From Flavobacterium sp. LC2016-23 (GTDB taxonomy: Bacteria > Bacteroidota > Bacteroidia > Flavobacteriales > Flavobacteriaceae), in the NCBI RefSeq assembly GCF_009674775.1, contig NZ_WKKE01000004.1, positions 1 to 64,000 on the forward strand: a stretch of DNA of 64,000 nt, given 5' to 3'. The notes under the pieces are model-generated. The model saw nothing but the letters and a program-made list of their open reading frames with translations. It did not search any database and was not told where the DNA came from. The translations under genes were made by a program, and so were the position numbers. Position 1 is the first letter of the stretch. Every line of letters begins with the position of its first letter. Positions 60,858 through 64,000 of this stretch are shown piece after piece.

Positions 60858-61796
60858 TTATTCGTATTTTCTGTATTCCTCGTAAACTGGTTCTTGCCAG
60901 TCACAAACTCCGCCATGATGTGAACAGGTTCCCCGTCCTGTCGATCCAGATGTAGAACCATCACAGCAACGGGTAATATATCCGGTTATTCGCTTTTTTA
61001 TTGGATTAATTTTATTATACAACCTGTCTGCAATTTTATCTCCAAGCTGAGTCACAATTTTGCAATCATTTACTGCCTCCCTGATTTTTCCTGTTTTGCT
61101 GTAACAAATTGCTCTATTATAAAATAAATTCGAATTACTTTGATCATCTAAAATTAAAGCATCTAATATCTTTAAGGCTAAATGATATTTCTCAGATTTA
61201 ACTAAATCAAATGCTTTCACCGTGGAGATATTCTTTTTTTCTAATGCTATTTTTGCTTTATCTTCGGGTAATTCTGCAAATTCAACAGCTTTTTTAAGTA
61301 GCTTTACTGCTTGATCAGTTTTATGCTTACCAGTAAATTGAGAACTTGCAGCTATGTAAAAAATCAAACTGTCATTTCTAATTTTTTCTCTTCGTAGCTT
61401 TTCTGCTATTTGCTTTTCTTCACGCTCTGTTTTAACCTTTAATAAATACGCTTCTTCTTTATCTAATGCATTGTAATGACCTAAAAGAGGAATAGAAATT
61501 AAAAAAAGTATAAATCCTAAAATAGATTTTATTTTCGTCGTAAAGCTGAATCTAAATTTTTTTTCCACCCAGTTATGCCCGGGAGGTAAAATCATAAAAC
61601 CCATAAAACCAAATAGCAAAGTGACTAAAGGATGTTTTAAATATACTAATGCAAAAATTATTAAAAGGACTCCGCCAAACCATCTTAAAAAATCAATTAA
61701 ACCTGAATTTGATTTTTTATTGGAAGGCTTTAGAACTTTAAAATAATCTTTTAAAACCTTTGAATTTTCAGGGATTAGATTGGGAATATATCTCAT
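60858..61796 (-). CDS. Membrane protein with TPR-like region and DUF3761-like Cys/His tail
   Basis: This 312-residue protein has three hydrophobic segments in residues 35-108 (LRWFGGVLLIIFALVYL, VTLLFGFMGFMILPPG, ILGFILFLISIPLLG), a charged coiled coil (113-140), TPR-like helices (about 150-265, including LFYNRAICYSKTGKIREAVNDC) and a C-terminal Cys/His-rich tail CCDGSTSGSTGRGTCSHHGG (about 279-298). That tail resembles the DUF3761 motif with GTCSHHGG. It is AT-rich, forms a two-gene unit with the TerB/GRAM-like gene, and has no known partner. Confidence 0.55.
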   Translation of the reverse strand: MRYIPNLIPENSKVLKDYFKVLKPSNKKSNSGLIDFLRWFGGVLLIIFALVYLKHPLVTLLFGFMGFMILPPGHNWVEKKFRFSFTTKIKSILGFILFLISIPLLGHYNALDKEEAYLLKVKTEREEKQIAEKLRREKIRNDSLIFYIAASSQFTGKHKTDQAVKLLKKAVEFAELPEDKAKIALEKKNISTVKAFDLVKSEKYHLALKILDALILDDQSNSNLFYNRAICYSKTGKIREAVNDCKIVTQLGDKIADRLYNKINPIKKRITGYITRCCDGSTSGSTGRGTCSHHGGVCDWQEPVYEEYRKYE

Positions 61797-62025
61797 GTGA
61801 TTTATTCTTTTTATAAATTAATCAAATCTAGATTTTTTTTGAAACTACATTTTACTGTTTTCCGTAATCTACTTTTTTTAAATCTTTAAATAATATGATT
61901 TTTAACTACTATTTTAATGAGCTGTACATTTTTACTCCAATTTTGTATTCTTTTCCGGTAATTGATTTGTAAATTTATAATTCATAAAAATGATTTCACA
62001 TTGATAAATTAAAACAAATACTATT

Positions 62026-63192
62026 TTGAAAAAACACCTTTTATTAACCGTTATACTGTCTGCTGGTTTTGTCGCTTATTCTCAGCACAAAATAGTAACG
62101 GTTACCAACCTGCTTCCTGTAGACAGAGAATTTGAAACTGTTGAACTAACCAAAAAATCACTTGGACTTCCTTCTTCCGCTAAACTTGAAAATTATGCCG
62201 TGAAAGAAAAAAAGTCCGGTTTATCTTTAGAAAGCCAGTCTGTTGATAATGACGGCGACGGCAACGCTGATGTTTTATTGTTCCAGCCTAAAATAAGTGC
62301 TTCTTCTGAAAAAGAGTATGAAATTGTGCCATCGGATGCTGCGGACTCCAAAAATATTAATTGCTATTCGAGATTTGTTCCCGAACGTACCGACGATTAT
62401 GCGTGGGAGAACAACAAAGTAGCTTTCAGGACATACGGTCCCGTTGCACAAAAGATGGTAGAAGATAAAATTCCCGGAGGTACGCTGACCAGTGGAATTG
62501 ATGCCTGGTTAAAAAGAGTCGATTATCCGATTATCAATAAATGGTACGAAAAGGCAACTTTAGGAACCGGAACGTATCACAAAGATACCGGTGAAGGTTT
62601 AGACAACTTTCATGTGGGAGACAGCCGCGGAATTGGCGGAATTGCCGTGAATGAGAAAGGAAAATACTATTTTTCCAGAAATTTCATCAGCTGGAAGACC
62701 ATTACCACAGGCCCGATACGAACCAGTTTCATACTAACCTATGCCGATTGGGACGCGAATGGCCACAAAATAACCGAATCTAAACTCATCAGCCTGGATT
62801 ACGGAAGTTACCTTTCCCGCTTTGAAATTTCCATTAAAGGTACCAAAAACATCGCTGCCGGAATAACGCTTCACGATAAAAAAGGTACCATTGGAACGAA
62901 TCTGGAAGAAGGCTGGCTAAGTCATTGGGAACCTATCGACGATTCTGAAATCGGAACCGGTCTTGTAGCTCCAAAAGGTACTTTGACCGCTTTTGACAAT
63001 CATATTACGGAGGAAACAGATTTGAGTAATCTCTATGGAAATTTAAAAGTTAAAAAACATAAAGTCGTGTACTACGCAGGTTTTGGATGGAAAAAAGGAA
63101 GCCCGTTTAAAACGCAAAAAGAATGGGAAACTTATTTAAGTTCCTTTGCCAAAAAAATAAATAATCCTTTGGTTGTTAAGTTAAAGAAATAA
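62026..63192 (+). CDS. DUF4861 family secreted protein
   Basis: This 388-residue protein starts with TTG at 62026 (read MKKHLLLTVILSAGFVAYSQ, a signal peptide) because no ATG precedes the signal. The body fits DUF4861: ERTDDYAWENNKVAFRTYGP, GIDAWLKRVDYPIINKWY, YHKDTGEGLDNFHVGDSRG and YYAGFGWKKG. DUF4861 proteins occur in Bacteroidota polysaccharide loci, especially near uronate or ulvan genes, and may act on unsaturated sugars. A role here is inferred from that family habit and the LacI-type regulator convergent with it. Confidence 0.82.
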   Translation: MKKHLLLTVILSAGFVAYSQHKIVTVTNLLPVDREFETVELTKKSLGLPSSAKLENYAVKEKKSGLSLESQSVDNDGDGNADVLLFQPKISASSEKEYEIVPSDAADSKNINCYSRFVPERTDDYAWENNKVAFRTYGPVAQKMVEDKIPGGTLTSGIDAWLKRVDYPIINKWYEKATLGTGTYHKDTGEGLDNFHVGDSRGIGGIAVNEKGKYYFSRNFISWKTITTGPIRTSFILTYADWDANGHKITESKLISLDYGSYLSRFEISIKGTKNIAAGITLHDKKGTIGTNLEEGWLSHWEPIDDSEIGTGLVAPKGTLTAFDNHITEETDLSNLYGNLKVKKHKVVYYAGFGWKKGSPFKTQKEWETYLSSFAKKINNPLVVKLKK

Positions 63193-63198
63193 TTCCAG

Positions 63199-63228
63199 AC
63201 CCGACAGGTTTTTGAAACCTGTCGGGTT
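63199..63228. terminator. Hairpin between convergent genes
   Basis: ACCCGACAGGTTT and AAACCTGTCGGGT are perfectly complementary around a short loop. It lies between the DUF4861 gene and the LacI-type gene and can end both transcripts. Confidence 0.8.
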
Positions 63229-63233
63229 TACAT

Positions 63234-64000
63234 TTAAAGTGTTTTCTTAGCCGGGAAATAATTCTCCTTCACTATAATTTCCAGCGGAATATAGTGCGTG
63301 TTTTCTACGGCTTCCTGCAAAACTCTTTTTTTATACAAATGGTTAATCCCCATGTACCCCTGCTCTTCGGGTCTTTGGTTGATCAGAAAATCAATTATTC
63401 CTTTATTTAAATATTCGATATTTTCTTTCAGTAAATCATAACCAATAATACGAACGCCCTTTATATTGTTTTTTTCTAAAAACCGGGCGACAATATAAGC
63501 CCTGGAATTAGGTACGAAAACGCTGTTAACCCCTGAAAACAGATCCATATGTAATTGGTCAATCCCGGAATCTTTAATTGTTACTTCTGAGAACCTGAAA
63601 TTGTTCAGCTCCCCGTGATCCTTAAAGAAAGAATAAAACCCATCAATACGCTGCAAATAAACCGATGTACTTTCTATTTCTCTGGTAATCTTAAAAATCA
63701 GTACTTGCCTTTCGTTTTTCACTGCAAAACTAATCAGTCTTCCGGCCAGATAACCACTCTGAAAAGCATCCTGCCCTACATAAGTATGTTCCTGATTGCT
63801 TTTAATATGAGAATCGATCATGACTACCGGAATATTCTTTTTCTCATATTCCTTCAAAAAACGAATGGATTCGTCGTAAAAGACAGGAGCAAACAACAAT
63901 CCGTCGCATTCAAAATTTAATACTTTTTGAACAGATTCCCTAAAAGAAGCCATATCAAAATCGTAGAAAAAATAATCCAGCACAACGCCGAACTTTCGAA
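63234..64000 (-). CDS. LacI-family transcriptional regulator, C-terminal part (5' end outside window)
   Basis: The minus-strand frame runs off the right edge with no stop, so the visible 255 or so residues are the C-terminal periplasmic-binding-like domain of a longer regulator; the N-terminal HTH would lie outside. Recognisable segments are FDMASFRESVQKVLNFECDG, IPVVMIDSHI, VGQDAFQSGYLAGRLI, VFVPNSRAYIVARFLEKNNI and VRIIGYDLLKENIEYL. GTG at 63983 is an internal codon, not the start. It resembles Bacteroidota LacI-type regulators of carbohydrate uptake and may control the DUF4861 neighbour or genes beyond the window. Confidence 0.85.
   Translation of the reverse strand, partial: RKFGVVLDYFFYDFDMASFRESVQKVLNFECDGLLFAPVFYDESIRFLKEYEKKNIPVVMIDSHIKSNQEHTYVGQDAFQSGYLAGRLISFAVKNERQVLIFKITREIESTSVYLQRIDGFYSFFKDHGELNNFRFSEVTIKDSGIDQLHMDLFSGVNSVFVPNSRAYIVARFLEKNNIKGVRIIGYDLLKENIEYLNKGIIDFLINQRPEEQGYMGINHLYKKRVLQEAVENTHYIPLEIIVKENYFPAKKTL

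Overview
The window looks like a chromosomal segment of a Flavobacterium-type member of the Bacteroidota. The evidence is a set of type IX secretion (T9SS) C-terminal sorting domains, a SprB-repeat surface protein, promoters of the form TTTG-N20-TAnnTTTG, LytTR/His_kinase pairs, a TonB-dependent receptor with a carboxypeptidase-like plug extension, and an AT-rich genome with weak ribosome binding sites. No tRNA or rRNA genes, insertion sequences or CRISPR arrays were seen.

Layout. 1-5.3 kb: the 3' part of a giant SprB-repeat T9SS cargo protein and an outer-membrane beta-barrel protein. 5.3-9.4 kb: divergent oxyR / OsmC peroxidase with a secreted hydrolase, then divergent tetR / short-chain dehydrogenase sharing a palindromic promoter-operator. 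9.7-13.5 kb: a Crp/Fnr regulator followed by a tight five-gene operon (YceI, tautomerase, SDR, NTF2-like, nitronate monooxygenase) with a Crp-like site in front. 13.7-20.2 kb: DoxX-like protein, a LytTR two-component pair, DUF1223 thioredoxin-like lipoprotein, Ohr, and two secreted alpha/beta hydrolases. Three promoters here (DoxX, both hydrolases) share the same 21-bp direct-repeat site at the same distance from the -7 box, which points to one unlisted regulator. 20.3-23.3 kb: an AT-rich accessory patch with two tandem structured RNA elements, a secreted protein, two PD-(D/E)XK nuclease-like proteins and a decayed HxlR gene. 23.3-34 kb: LLM flavin oxidoreductase, CPA1 antiporter, a tripartite RND efflux operon and a divergent LytTR pair. 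34-37 kb: a secreted sugar-dehydrogenase-like multidomain protein. 37.7-41 kb: siderophore-type TonB receptor with a probable iron-responsive operator, and a VOC protein. 41-58 kb: a cluster of T9SS enzymes (metzincin protease, GH16, GH18, GH64, GH16 laminarinase) with a membrane Y_Y_Y/LuxR-type regulator. 58.5-64 kb: HAD phosphatase, Nudix hydrolase, an AT-rich pair of membrane/TerB-like unknowns, a DUF4861 protein and the 3' end of a LacI-family regulator.

How it fits together. The first third is dominated by peroxide, electrophile and redox stress functions with several local switches. The 41-58 kb cluster combines beta-1,3-glucanase, chitinase and protease activities, the polymers of fungal walls, and lacks a SusC/SusD pair, so it reads as an extracellular lytic arsenal rather than a classical polysaccharide utilisation locus. 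Intergenic regions carry several families of inverted and tandem repeats.
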